Below, piece after piece: positions 33,405 to 45,200 of a DNA stretch of 64,000 nucleotides (the stretch's first letter is position 1; each line of letters opens with the position of its first letter). Source of the stretch: Sarcophilus harrisii (lineage: Eukaryota; Chordata; Mammalia; Dasyuromorphia; Dasyuridae); NCBI RefSeq assembly GCF_902635505.1, contig NC_045426.1:306354874-306418873 (forward strand), read 5' to 3'. The notes below the pieces were generated by a model. That model searched no databases, was not told the DNA's origin, and was given only the letters and a program-made list of their open reading frames with translations. The position numbers and the translations under genes are program-made.

Positions 33405-33530
33405 ACTTTAATGCAGTTTCAGGAGGTCCAGTTTTCAGTCCTAGATATGTTACCATTTGCTGCATAACTGGGCAAATCATTCTCTGCGCTTCAAATTTCT
33501 CATCTGTAAAAGGAATTTCCTCTCATGCCC
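33405..33530 (+). mobile_element. MIR fragment
   Basis: 'gctgcataactgggcaaatc' and 'caaatttctcatctgtaaaa' match the MIR core. Confidence 0.6.
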
Positions 33531-33534
33531 CAGA

Positions 33535-33905
33535 AACTCTTCATCCTAAAAGCACACACAAGTCCAGAATTCACACATTAGAAGTATCTTCTACCCATGA
33601 GACCTCCCCATCTGATTACATGGCTCCTTTTAGAACTTTCATTTAAGGAAATTTGCCCAGGCAAGAACCTACTTCTGCAACTGGTTACACACTACTGACT
33701 TTCTCTATAAGACCTTTGCCCCTCTTACCGTCCCCACACACACATATCTCTTCAGCTCTCTTGTATGTATTGTCTTCTTTTGTTGAAATGTAAGCTTCTT
33801 GAGGGCAAGGACTAGTATTCATTATGCTTTAATTTGTATAATATTCCCACAATTTATCACAGTTTCTGGGGCATAGTAAGCATTTATTTAATATTTTTGG
33901 TGAAT
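33535..33905 (+). mobile_element. L2 3' end
   Basis: 'gaaatgtaagcttcttgagg', 'gcaaggactagtattcatta' and 'tttctggggcatagtaagca' close the copy; the upstream part (33,540-33,720) is weaker. Confidence 0.65.
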
Positions 33906-34127
33906 TTTAACTAAATTGTCTCTCTTCTAGATCCAAAATTCTTTGATTCTATGATTCTCTTAGTAGGAATATGAACTAGCCAATATAGTGTGAATCAAAG
34001 GACACATAAATGCTATCCTTATATTACCAAAATAGCTCCTCAAGCCAGATTCTATGAAGCCTAAAATTTCATCATTAGTAATTTGTTCCTTTGAACTAAA
34101 CTTTGCCCTTTATGAGTGTCTTCCTTA

Positions 34128-34178
34128 AAAAAGAAAAAAAAAAGAAAAAAGAAAAGAAAAGAAAAAAAGAAAAAAAAC
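34128..34178. repeat. (AAAAG)n tract
   Basis: An irregular A run broken by single G residues; no SINE body precedes it. Confidence 0.75.
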
Positions 34179-34486
34179 CTGCAATCACCTCTACGACAGT
34201 ATTAATATCTCAATATTGTAAAACTGAGGTAGCTGAGATTATGACTAACCACTTTGTTTTGCTTAAGCTCCCTTCCTTTCCAGAGGAGGGCTGACAATCA
34301 GGAATCAGAAGCAACCAAGCAAGAGAATCTGAGCATTTCTTAAACTGGGTACAACAGAAATTCCTTACAGTACTTACTTGGTTGCTGAAGCTCCCCCTGT
34401 TATGCTACAGAACCAACTCAGACTGGCTCATGTTGGCCCACAGCCCAGTAGCCAAAGCTGATGCACCGCAATATGCCTTCTGAAAA

Positions 34487-34530
34487 ATAGCCCAGTCCAG
34501 CCCAGCCCAGTCTAGTCTAGTCCAGGTCTA
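34487..34530. repeat. Short CCAG(C/T)-type tandem array
   Basis: Five-base units 'ccagt', 'ccagc', 'ccagc', 'ccagt' grade into 'ctagt', 'ctagt', 'ccagg', at a constant 5-bp period. Confidence 0.75.
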
Positions 34531-35504
34531 ATTTGGTAAAATCACTAGGCAAATTTTTGTCTTTATAATCCCTGACATCTATGCCTACCCCAGTTCAGTG
34601 CTAACTGTGCTTTCATGTATAAATGTATACATATCAGCCTTCTTAGGAGGAATAACCCCATGGACACAACCAAACTCTGTTAGTCTTTCTTAGTCTGGAC
34701 TTTGGAAAAGGTTACCATAATAAACTAGTTTCTTAAATACGTTCCTATCTTAAAAGAATATGATCAGAGAATGCCTGAGTATTAAAGAGAAAGCAAGAGA
34801 AAACCAAGAAAAGGGCAAAAGATGGGGAAAGTAAGGATATAGAAAGTAAACTTCAGCAACCATTCAGTTTTATAGAATGTCACCCTTGTGCTCCTGAGTA
34901 ACATCTTTGTGAGTTAGACAACTTTTAGCCTTGCCAGGTAAATGGGTTAGAAGTTCTCTCTGTACTGTTGCACTGAAACAAGTCATTATCTCTTATTGGC
35001 AATTTCTTAATTTTGCCATATGAATAGACCACCTTTGATCTCTGCCTCTGTTTACAAAACCTCTTAGCAGAGCCCTGATGAGATATGTGCTATTCACTAA
35101 AAGGGTAGCAAAGACCAGAATGCATTATAAGGAATGAATGTGCCCATCCTTTGTTCAATAATACAATATTTTTTTGAATAATGCATGAGTTGCTTTTCAT
35201 TTAGGAAATGAGAGAGGATATAATCCCCACTGTGCATCGAGCGAGTATTTTTAAACATTTATAAGCAGGAACCAAAGACAGTGGTAAGAAGCTTAGTGAC
35301 AACAGAAATAAATGTACCTTGGGATCAGAACAGGTGATGGATGACTCTTCCATTGTGCTGATCTCTAAGTAGAGGTGGGAAGTTAGAAGGAGAAATTGGG
35401 TGTTATCCTAATATCCCTCAAGAGGCCTGTCTGGGTCCTTGGACATTATTATACTACCATCTCTACTTGCAGCTAAACTCATGAAATAGGTAGAAATCTT
35501 ACAA

Positions 35505-35620
35505 AATATTAGAGCAAGAATAAAACTCAGAACCATCTAGTCCAAATTTGGGGTCTTCACTAGGAAATAGTGAGAATAAAGTTTCATAGAGAAGATATTT
35601 GAGGCAAGTTCCAATTTAAA
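35505..35620 (-). mobile_element. MIR fragment
   Basis: 'agaaccatctagtccaaatt' and 'gaagatatttgaggcaagtt' are weak antisense MIR blocks. Confidence 0.4.
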
Positions 35621-36365
35621 TCTCTCAATTTAAATTTGGTGTGGTTTCATAGACTGATCCCTGAAATCATATTGGTGAGACCTTGAAGCCCCCCAAAACT
35701 CACTAAAAGTTATTTCTAATAGCAGAGGAAAACTGAAAGAAGGTTCTTGGGTTCTTGGTATTACCTTTAAGGATAACTTTAGATATTTTCTAGTTAAGAA
35801 AACAACATCTGGGTATGTTTTATCGAAATGGGTTGACATCTAGGATTTCCTCAATCTATCTCTATACACTTTCCCATCATCTAATCACTGATAGCCATAG
35901 CGGGTTAATTTCATTCTGTCATATAAGAGAGCCTTCTCTTCCTCTTGTCTAGGATTTTGTCTTTTCTAACAAATTCTGGAATCTTATTACTTCTAATTGC
36001 CATGCAAAATACAGATTCTAATTTCCCTGGTAAGCAGCCCTCTTGTACTCTGTTCATTTACCACCCTTTTTATACAAATAATAGAGAGTAGTTTACATGA
36101 GGAAATACCCACCTCCAGAGTCCATGAATAGTTTGAATTGTCAATGAACCTAGCAAATTGGTAAACTTGGGCATTCTTAATGCTTCTGTTTTTATCTTTA
36201 TAGTTTGCTTATTAAAGGAAAATGGGGCATTATTAAGACATTATCATCATATTGTTGAGTTGGATAAAAAGGAAATTTATACTTATGTTTACTCTTTAGT
36301 TCATAAGGCTAATTATTGAATTGTTTATTGTTTGTGTATTTAAGTTATTGTGGAACATTTCAATA
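35621..36365. other. Unassigned stretch
   Basis: Unique-looking sequence with no supported gene. Confidence 0.4.
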
Positions 36366-36369
36366 AGCT

Positions 36370-36930
36370 TGCAAATAGGAAAAAATAATCTTTCAGATTT
36401 AGCCCTTTAATTGGAGACAAAGGAGGTCAATTGGTATTGAGGACCTACAATTGACTCTAGCTTAGATTAATTGCTTTGTTTGTGAAAGCATAGTGCTTCC
36501 ATATAATTGCCAAGAGTTACTTTTTATTCAACACTTTAAATGAAAAATCAAAACACAAATCCTGAGCTGTTGGCTCAGAATACAAGTTGTCAGTACTAGA
36601 CCTCTCTTTTTAAGCTGGCCAAGCCCAGGGGACCAGCAACTAGAGGCTGTTATTTCCGATTTTGTGTTGATTTTGTTTGCCTCATCCTTGCTGCTACTGG
36701 GTATCTTCTAAAATATATTTCAGCATTTTAATTAATTTTTTTTTATTGTACACACACCCTGCAGCAGGCTGTGGTTGTAGACATCCAAAAGACAAATAGT
36801 GAAAAGAAGAAAAAATCAACGGGGATGATTAATTTTCATTTTAAAGCCAAATCGCATTGCCTAGGCATATGCTTCTGGCTTAATTAACCTAAATGGAATA
36901 TTGCAAATGAAGAAAGAGCTCTCTTCCTCT
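36370..36930. promoter_or_regulatory. Candidate conserved noncoding element
   Basis: Some 560 bases with no repeat signature and many AT-core motifs of the homeodomain/POU type: 'tagattaattgctttg', 'ttttaattaatttt', 'gatgattaattttcat', 'gcttaattaacc'. It also has 'aaagccaaatcgcattgcc' and 'gctggccaagcccagggg'. No open frame. Enhancer function is inferred from motif density and texture only. Confidence 0.35.
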
Positions 36931-37129
36931 CTTCCCACAACAGACTGGCCTTTTCCAGACTATTGGCCCAATGTTATCCTCCCTCTCTTTCTCTAAGAGT
37001 ATAGTGACCTATAAAGGCCACTCTCACAAGCTCTCCTGAGCTCAATACTAGGGTATAAATTTGGTATTGTCTGTACCACAGTTTTTGTGTACACAAAAAT
37101 TTGGGAACTCGCCTTAAATGAGCTTATGA

Positions 37130-37565
37130 ACTTGTTGAAACTTCTGCCTCCCCTATCTTCCTTCACTCTCTAGGTTCTTCCTACCTTTCACCTTCTGTTT
37201 CATAACTACTATTTTCACTGCACCCTTATCTGTACTCCTATTGAGAGGAGCAAGCATTCTAATAACTTTATTCATTCTAAAATGTTTATTCATTCTACCA
37301 GCCTTTCACCTCGTAGTGCCCTACTTCCCAAACAACCTTGAATTTGACTACTTTGTATTTATTCTTTCTATTGTTCTCTTTATATGAATATATATGTACA
37401 TATGCATATACATAAGTTTTGTGTCCTTCATTAGAATATAAGCTCCTTAATTAAGAATAGTTATTGTTATTTTCTTCCTACTTGTATTCTCAGTGTTTAG
37501 CACAGTGCCTAGAACATTAGTGGAAATGCTCATAGCATAGATTGACTGTTGATTCAATGTGTTGA
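37130..37565 (+). mobile_element. L2 3' end
   Basis: The terminal half is clear: 'tagaatataagctccttaat', 'tagcacagtgcctagaacat'. The upstream 37,130-37,380 is pyrimidine-rich and consistent with L2 but weaker; a TA/TG microsatellite lies at 37,380-37,415. Confidence 0.6.
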
Positions 37566-39160
37566 TTCAGTTTTTTATCCTTCTGAAAAGTTTCTAATAG
37601 TCAACAATCTTTTATTTCTTGGTGCATTTTAACCCAGAGTACAAGTTTATTGCCTACCCTCTGATTTATATAATCAAGATAAAGAAAGCCTGATCCCTCT
37701 CCTTGTAACAAACAGAAAAAAAAATAGAAAGCCAAGTAGAAGAATAAATATATAGGGAGAGGCACAGGATGGAGAGACACATCAATGGAATCACATTAAT
37801 AGACTTAGAGTTCAATAGACTCAGATTAGTCAGATCAGACAAATAGAGTAATTAGATTAATAGATCAGTCAAAAGCCTGATCCTATGAAAAGATAAGTGG
37901 TTACTTGCATAGGTGAATTTAAAAGATACCAACATATCAAAAGATCTCCCTTTTCTCTTTCCTGATCAGGCTTATCATCTGAATAGCAGAAATTTTTACT
38001 CTTAATCACTGAAATTCTCATCATCACTTGAGGTTTAGGAATTGTTTCTAAAAGGCACTATTAAAATGCAAATGTTACTATAGGACAAAAGTGGTTCTGC
38101 AAAGTAAGTAGGAAAATTTTTACTATGTATGTCATCTGGGTCTGATGTAAACTTTTTAACAAAAGAAACAAAAATGTACAGAGTAGCCTCTGAGTCCTAT
38201 TGGCCTGGGGCAGTCTCACAAAAGAACAATAACATTCCCCTAAGGAAGAAGCCAGGACAATAAACAAGAATTTTTTTAAGTGTCTTTTATACTCCAACCT
38301 ACATGTTAGACCAGGGGCAAATGATAGCACCAGCATATGCCAGCAATGGGTTGGCCAAAAAAAATTTCAGTACGTGGCAGCTTCTGAGATAGTAAGCAAT
38401 GTCAAGAAATATAACTTCAACAGATGACAGATGTAGAGCTTAAGTGGAACAGATGGAGAAAGGGAAATTCTCTGTCCATAGTAAGAGTTGAGAGGTAGAA
38501 CCAAAGAGTAGGCCTAAAAAGCACAGCCAGTTTCCAGGAGATAGGGCCATGAAAGGTATTTCAACCCCAACAGGAGCCTAACTCACCTCAGGACTGTCCA
38601 TGGAATTCTCTATTCTTAACTACTGTAGAGACTGTTCCCTTTCATAGATTAGAGATTAGAGACTTGTTCTGTTGCTTGTGTTCTGTTATTTATTTCAATT
38701 TATTCCAAGGAATGTTTTGCTATTATAGTAAAAAAAAATACTTTTGAAATTAGTCACAAATTCTCATCTTGATTTTTCATTTGAATCATTGATCGAACTA
38801 GCCTTGGGCAAAATTGTAAAGCAGTCAAAATTGTTTTACCATATCTTTCTACTTCTTTTACGTGCCCCCTCAACTCCTTAGCAGTAGTCCATGGATTCTC
38901 TGTACTTTTTTCTGTCTTCCCTTCCCCACAAAATCTTTCCTATTCTGTGATACATTGCCCTAGGAATCTCATTCCCTGATATACCACAATTATGCCACTG
39001 GCCTGAGAAAATAATTATGGGCAATGACACCTTAATGTGTCATCCCTTCCAAGAACACATGTGCAATTTAGCAGTATCTCTCAGCTCCACAATAGAAAGG
39101 GATGACTAATAGAGGAATAAACTAGGGAGAGCAGAGGTAGGAAGGAAGGGATACATCATT
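37566..39160. other. Unassigned 1.6 kb
   Basis: No gene seen. It includes 'agatcagacaaatagagtaa'-like short reiterations near 37,800-37,870. A minus-strand 91-codon frame (38,061-38,336) has no recognised motif. Confidence 0.4.
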
Positions 39161-39164
39161 TTAG

Positions 39165-39290
39165 GTAAAGCTTTGGGTACCACAAATCATAACTCATATA
39201 TAAATATTGTCTTATTTGGGTATTATAAAGAGCTTTGCAAACCTTAAAACAGTCTATAAATCTGCTTATGAAAATAACAACAATGATAAG
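39165..39290 (+). mobile_element. MIR 3' part
   Basis: 'gtattataaagagctttgca' and 'aaccttaaaacagtctataa' match the terminal MIR block, followed by a short CAA/ATG-rich tail. Confidence 0.5.
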
Positions 39291-40022
39291 CATGATGAGG
39301 AAACATGATACCAGCTTGAATATTGGTATAAAACAATGCTTTCAGAGAGCCCATGTAGGTAAGATAAATATATATACAGAAGATAGGAAGAAATACAAAT
39401 GGTTTAGAATTGGGTTGTCTGTCCAACATCTAAATCCTTTATTTTGGTCACTCATATCTGACAGGAAAGACCCTTGAGGAGATAATCTGATTCAGATTGT
39501 CAAAAATGTCTAAAGAGAGTCAATTTCCATAGGATTGAGTTCTTTGAGGCCGCAGCAAGAGAAACAAGCCTTGAAAGCGGAGGAAATGAGAACACAACAA
39601 ACCACCTTAACTTGTGATCCTGGGGAAAAAAAATATGTGTATGCATGCAAGTATGTGTATGTAAATATGTTTACATGCTTGTATATCTATATACCTCTAA
39701 ACATCTCTAGATATGTAGTTATCTTGCCACCCATTACTTCTCATCCATAGCTTTCTATAAGACCTCTATGAAAGGAATACACTGGAATATATTAAATAGA
39801 CTAGAGACTTTCCTCCAGTTCTTTTAATATGTTGATTGCTCCAGTAGACCATTCAAACTAGTCACTGGTTCTCTCTCTTTATTGCTACATGACTAGTTCA
39901 TTTTTCTTTCAAATCTATCTTTGAAGGTATATTTCATATCATTTCTCTCAGTCAAGTAATTGTCATTATTATGCTAGGATCCATTTACCATTTTCCCCAA
40001 GTATTCATATATGTGTATGTGT
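39291..40022. other. Unassigned stretch
   Basis: Contains a TATGTG-rich patch at 39,635-39,700. No gene. Confidence 0.4.
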
Positions 40023-40028
40023 TTGTAT

Positions 40029-40084
40029 AAGGTGTCCCAAAAGTATTAATACCTTTGAACTACACTAAAACTTTTAGGAGACAC
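40029..40084. mobile_element. Tiny mariner-type MITE
   Basis: The left end 'aggtgtcccaaaagt' faces right end 'acttttaggagacac', an imperfect inverted repeat around a 26-base centre. The terminal sequence is that of mammalian mariner MITEs. A CA/TG microsatellite starts at its right end. Confidence 0.6.
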
Positions 40085-40152
40085 ACACAAACACACATGT
40101 GTATACACAAATGAGTGTGTGTGTGTATGTGTATATATATGTATATATATAT

Positions 40153-40196
<44 letters not shown>
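40084..40196. repeat. Compound (CA)n/(TG)n/(TA)n/(GA)n microsatellite
   Basis: 'acacacacaaacacacatgt', then 'gtgtgtgtgt', 'tatatatatata' and 'gagagagagagagagagag' in sequence. Confidence 0.9.
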
Positions 40197-40197
<1 letters not shown>

Positions 40198-40254
40198 AGC
40201 AAAGCTAAGGACGGTTTACCATAAGATTTAGAAGTTGGACTCTTATCCAAAAAA

Positions 40255-40440
40255 TGCAGTTTTTGATCTGGGACCTTAAAGGTTATTTAGTCCAACCCCC
40301 TTACATTATAGATGAGACCCAAATGAAAGGTCCTTTGACTCATGCAGGGTCAAATAAGTAAAAGCAGAATATGGAGAATTCAAACTCAGTTCCTTTAACT
40401 TCAAATGTAACATTCTTTCCATTGCACCAATTGTCTCATG
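40255..40440 (-). mobile_element. MIR SINE
   Basis: 'tatttagtccaaccccctta', 'cattatagatgagacccaaa', 'tcatgcagggtcaaataagt' and 'ttccattgcaccaattgtct' follow antisense order. Confidence 0.65.
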
Positions 40441-40590
40441 TTTAAATTCACTCATTTCACAGGTGAGGAAACTTAGGTCCAGAGAGGTTGTCACTGACCT
40501 GAGGTCACAAAGCCAGTAAACATCAAAGTGAGTATTTAAATCCAGGATTTCTGGTCCCAAATTTGGTGCTCTTTCTATTATATCTCACTG
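40441..40590 (-). mobile_element. Second MIR directly adjoining
   Basis: 'atttcacaggtgaggaaact', 'gaggtcacaaagccagtaaa' and 'ttaaatccaggatttctggt' restart the antisense MIR order, so this is a separate copy in tandem. Confidence 0.6.
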
Positions 40591-41770
40591 CAAAGATCTT
40601 TATCTTCACCAATGCAGGAAGAACCCCACGTGGATGAATTCACAAACCCTGAGGCGATTTCCACTGACACAGCTAAGCATGTTTTTGTGTGTGGCCACAG
40701 ATGTGTGTTTAGAAATAAATCATAATATGATAGACATTAGAGACAGATGTATGTTTTGTGAATTATTCCTTTTCCTGCATTGGAATATAGAAGAGAAAAT
40801 TGAATGCAGGTGTGCAACAAAGCTCTCTGGATTTACTGACAAAAACACAACGGGGACTGGGTAGTTTAGCATTGTTCTCATAGATAGGATTTGTCTTCTG
40901 GGGGTTGGGGAGTGGTAACCACATTTGATGACTTACTAGTACCAATTTACTGCAGTGCAATTCAGCATTCCAGGAAGAGATTTCTGAACCTGAATTCCAA
41001 ACTGAGGCAATGTACTGCAGGCATCTGCAGCAAGCTGATTTCTGCGGAGTTCGGGGTTTTGGTTTGTTTGGAATTATGTGTGTGTGTGTGGGTGTGTGGG
41101 TGTGTGTGTGTATGTGTGTATTTCTTTTTCCTTAACCTGTCCTCTGTTTCCTGCTCATAATTCTCAGTGCCATTCATTTAGGTCCATTCTTTTTCTTGCT
41201 GAAAAAAACCAAAATAGGACCCACTAGCATCATCCCTGCTGCAGAATACAGACTTGATTTGGTTTCTGGGCAGAGGCTACAGAACCTGGCTTCCAGATAC
41301 TACAGACTGGATGGGGGCTTTAGAAGTTGACATAGCACTATGTGAATAAAACATTTGTCATATTTCTAAAAGAGTTGGACAGTGAACCCTCCTTAACAAT
41401 CTGAGGAATTTCCTGGGCTGGATCCCTTTTTGTTGATCATAGGTAAGTGCCCTTACCTTGGAGTTGACGACCCTCCTGGGAGGGGAGGGGGGATGTTAGG
41501 TCCCTTTCAATTGTCCTCAGGGTACAGAGACCTAAGCTTTGTTTTGGGAAATCCTGTACATCTTGACCCTTTGACCAACTGAAGCTATAATCGACTTTTT
41601 CTGGGAGGAAAATGCAGCCTTTATTTTATTTCTTTCTAGTAGAATAAAGTGGGCAAAATGACCTCACTATCTAAACATTGAGGCTTTTTAGTTATTCATA
41701 TTCAGTATTATATATTAGATATTAGATATTAGATTGTATATAAGTATGGATATTGGATCAATAGAAGAAA
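40591..41770. other. Unassigned 1.2 kb with a (GT)n array
   Basis: (GT)n with GG interruptions lies at 41,078-41,120. The open frames over it (Val/Cys on one strand, Thr/His on the other) are artefacts. No gene seen. Confidence 0.4.
41078..41122. repeat. (GT)n microsatellite
   Basis: 'tgtgtgtgtgtgggtgtgtg' continues to 'gtatgtgtgtatt'. Confidence 0.85.
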
Positions 41771-41774
41771 GACC

Positions 41775-41935
41775 AGGGTTCAAGCTGTACTTTTGCCATT
41801 TACCAACTTGGGCTAGTTACTGCCCTCTCCCAGGTTCCTTTCACATAAAGAAATAGAGGGAATTGGGCTGGAAGCTCTAGAATTTCTTCCTGTTTCAGCT
41901 TGACTCTGTAGAGAAAGATGTGGGAAATATTTAGA
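41775..41935 (+). mobile_element. MIR SINE
   Basis: 'ccagggttcaagctgtactt', 'taccaacttgggctagttac' and 'gggaattgggctggaagctc' run in sense order. Confidence 0.6.
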
Positions 41936-42259
41936 AATGATTTTTCATTTATATACTGCTTGGTACCAGAAGAGAGAATTAGGAGTAATAAATGGAATGA
42001 TAAATAACAAATTTAATCTTGATCCTAGGGAAAACTTCCAAACAGTGAGAGTTCATGGGAAGTGGAATGGGTGACATTGGACCCATCTAAGATCAGAGTT
42101 AGTATGTGTCCCCCCTTTAGAGGTGGGGGTGGAGAGAAACACCTTCAAGGCTAGATGATCACTCATTAGGAATATGGAAGAAGGTATGAGTTGGACATGA
42201 TGGCCACTTCAATCCCTTTCCACCTTGAAGTACTATGGGGAAGGGCATATGAAGGCAAA

Positions 42260-42350
42260 ACTCCCAAGAGTAAATCCTGACTTTGCTATGGATTAGCTGT
42301 GTAACCTAATGGTACCTCAGTTTCCTCATCTGTAAAATATGGGTGTTGGT
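42260..42350 (+). mobile_element. MIR fragment
   Basis: 'attagctgtgtaacctaatg' and 'tcagtttcctcatctgtaaa' are classic MIR core. Confidence 0.7.
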
Positions 42351-42354
42351 ATGA

Positions 42355-42545
42355 AATTGAGGGGAATGTCTGGCCTAAGGATTTTATAAGGCCCATGAAA
42401 TCATTTGGTCTGGCCCTGCCAAGGCAACTACAAAGATAACGATCTTCTACTGCTTGAATTCTTTGAATTGTATGGCCAGGGAATGACATTATAAATATCC
42501 AAATGGTCCTTGACATAAAAATGTTCCCCACCTCTAGTATAGATG
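42355..42545 (+). mobile_element. Possible hAT-like DNA transposon fragment
   Basis: 'aatgtctggcctaaggattt', 'tataaggcccatgaaatcat', 'tctggccctgcc' and a right end 'aaaatgttccccacctc' resemble a repeat class rich in 'ggccc' blocks. It interrupts MIR sequence. The family is uncertain. Confidence 0.35.
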
Positions 42546-42594
42546 ATCTCTAAGCTCCCTTTCAGGACTAATCCTATGATTCTTAAGATTTATA

Positions 42595-42680
42595 GACACA
42601 GTGTAACCTGGGTTCAAAACCAGATTCTATTATCTAACTAGTTGTGTGACTCTGGACAAGTTGTTTCTACATACATCAAG
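42595..42680 (+). mobile_element. MIR fragment
   Basis: 'gtaacctgggttcaaaacca' and 'ctagttgtgtgactctggac' match the MIR head and core. Confidence 0.6.
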
Positions 42681-43000
42681 CAATTCCTTCATAGGGGAAT
42701 GGACATGTTTTGGGAGGAAGGAACCATGACAAAATCAGAAGTTTTTTGTAATTTATGAAATAGCAGACAGTGTCCTCAATGTTCTACTGTCTGCTTTCTG
42801 AAACCTATAATACCCATTGCTACTATGGGGAGAGGAAGGAGTGAATCAATTGCCCCAAGTTTCCTCTCCTTGTGACTTTTTAAATTTTAAGGACAGAGAA
42901 ATTCTCCCCTCCTTCTTTTTCTGGCCCCATCCCCCCATCCCCTGTCCTCCCCATTTCCCCCTCCACCTCCATCTCCATCTCTCTTTGGAGAAGGGGGAAT

Positions 43001-43420
43001 AGTAGTGACCCCAAAAACAATCAAAGACTCTCAAGGTAAGAAAAAGCAAAAAGGTATTTATTACAATTTGGGGAGAAAGGGCAGCTCCCAATAGACAAAG
43101 TATCAGTAGAAAAGTGCTAAGCACAAATTAAAAAAAAAAAAAACAATAAACAAGATTTATAGACCAGAAGCCCCCATCCCTTGATCTTTTTTCCCATTGC
43201 TGAGTAGTTCTAGTTTACCTGGGGACTAAATATTGACCTCAGAACAGGCTTTACCCTATTAAGTACTTAAATGCTAATAAAAAAGTGTGGGGGGAGACAG
43301 GAGGGAAATGTCTGTTTATCTAAGACAGTCAAACACATGCAGCAAAGTCTCAAGTCACAATTAAGGCACAGGTTGAATTCACATCCTTTTAAGAGGTCTT
43401 CACTTAGTTTATTCCATTCA
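43001..43420 (-). repeat. 3' LTR of the ERV
   Basis: Shares ordered blocks with the other LTR: 'gtaagaaaaagcaaaaagg', 'agatttatagaccagaagcc', 'aaagtctcaagtcacaatta' and 'cttagtttattcca'. An A-rich expansion lies at 43,128-43,143. In minus orientation it starts 'tgaatggaataaac'. Confidence 0.85.
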
Positions 43421-43440
43421 GTCCCTCCTCTTTATTTATT
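43421..43440 (-). promoter_or_regulatory. ERV polypurine tract
   Basis: Minus-strand 'aataaagaggagggac' directly abuts the LTR start, the position and composition expected for the plus-strand primer. Confidence 0.6.
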
Positions 43441-43748
43441 AACTTTAGAAGACCTCTCACACCATTCTTGATACATTTCCTCAACCATCTTATTCTCAGT
43501 TTCTAATCCCTCCGGGTTTTTTTCTCTACTGGGGTCCATCCTCCTTAGGAACCAAAAAACCTATTTCCACCAGGTGCTTCCATACTAAGACCACCAAAAG
43601 GTGAGGTCAAAGTCTAGAATGGAACATGGGTCAATTTTCTGATGTCTTTGGCAATTTCCTCCACTACCTGTCCATTATCATCAATTTTCACAGAGCAAAA
43701 ATTTAATTTCCCACAAACTCTACCTTCTTCAGCCAAAAATTAGTCCTA

Positions 43749-43934
43749 TTAGTCTATGCTGGAGTCTTCTCTGGTCTGAGTGGCCTGGTCTGGTACCAAA
43801 TCCATTGCCTTTGTTGTCTGATTAATAATTATTTCAACCATAGCCTGGAGTCTAGCGAGCCTAGTCAGCATACAAATTAGGGTTCTGGACCCCAACTCCC
43901 ATCTGGGGCCATCTATCACACAATAACCTTTCAC
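43749..43934 (-). pseudogene. ERV env transmembrane-subunit remnant
   Basis: The minus-strand frame contains 'RLARLQAMVEIIINQTTKAM', close to the heptad region of gammaretroviral and syncytin-like TM proteins ('LQAVVEIVTNQTxxALxLL'). It lies just upstream of the 3' LTR, where env belongs. A fossil fragment. Confidence 0.7.
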
Positions 43935-45140
43935 AATATTTCATAAATAAAAATGCCTATTAGGAAAGTCAGCAATAATAAAAATGCTAAAAGAAATAGA
44001 CAGATATATGCATCTAGAAACAGATAAATAGGTCAAATACTCACTTACTTATTAAGGATATAATGGCCACATATTTTCAGATAGGAAACTTCAAGATCTT
44101 ACCTTCCACTGAACACATGCCCTGATTATAGAAATTTGCTATAAGAAGAAAAAGCAGGAACATGATTATAATCAAAAACTGGTCTTTCAGGCCTCATCCT
44201 GAAAGCACATACATGACAGAATAAAGCATCCTTAGCTAATTGTATGCAATAATAATTCCACCTTATACCCAGTCCTAGGAATAATCAGGTGAGTTCTTAT
44301 TGGGAAACTGAGTCAAAAGGATCCCATCTTAAGCGGAGGCCAAGGTTGTCCTCCCAACTTTTGCCCATATACTAACCTTTACCTGTAACAAATCAGAATC
44401 ACATTCCTCTGAGTAGTTTGTGGCATATTCCTTTCAGATGGTGAATTACTGGCCTTAATGCTCCACCAGACAATTATACCTGAATTTAAAATTCCAAATA
44501 ATATCAGCTATAGTCTCAAAAGATTTTATCTCAAATAACAAATTTCATTAATCAAAGCTTAAAGTAAATTTAGGTCTCAAGGATCACATATACTATATAT
44601 GTATTGCTATACCCACTTACATTGATAACAATAAAAGATTCATCCTAGAAAGTTCAAAGCTTAGCTTCGTATCTAAGTAGATGGGTTTCTAATTTAATAT
44701 TACACAAATCATTTTGCTTTAAGATGATCAACAACCAATCTATATCAAAATATGGTCAGGTATTAACCATGTTCAAAGACAAAGACTATTTTCAGAATCT
44801 CCCTAAACAATGGGAACTGCTTTAAGATGATTCAGTAAATCAGTTAAAACTCACATATAATATAGAATATTCTAATTTTACATTAAAGAACCCTATCAGA
44901 ATTAACATTAATAATTTCTTCAACTTAAAAATGTTAATTCAATGTCCTCCAATCAAGAAGTCTCTATAATCTTTTCTGGAAATATAAATAACAGGTACAA
45001 CATCAATGTTGTTAAAGTTCCTCTAAACACAAACATTCCCACCTCCCACCAAAACATTCCTAATTGCAAAGTCTATTTTAGAGGTCCTTAAGAGTCATTC
45101 TTGAGTTCCTCCAAAAATCTTTTAATCCTGGTATTGTCAG

Positions 45141-45200
45141 CCTCCAGACTGCAATCTCAGTCATCTGTAATATCTGGTAAGGTCCTTCCCATTCTGCATC
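45141..45200 (-). pseudogene. ERV integrase C-terminal (GPY motif) remnant
   Basis: One minus-strand frame reads 'EWEGPYQILQMTEIAVWR', resembling the 'W.GPY.VLL.T..AV.V' end of gammaretroviral integrase. Its place upstream of env fits. Confidence 0.6.

Larger units (their letters stand above)
33906..35500. other. Unassigned 1.6 kb
   Basis: A MIR-end-like 'tttgattctatgattctctt' lies near 33,940, an A/G-rich 'aaaagaaaaaag' tract at 34,128-34,177, and a small CCAG-type tandem at 34,487. No coding signal. Confidence 0.4.

Noticed and set aside
40891-41177. Frames rich in Val/Cys (plus) and Thr/His (minus)
   Set aside because: Both come from the (GT)n array.
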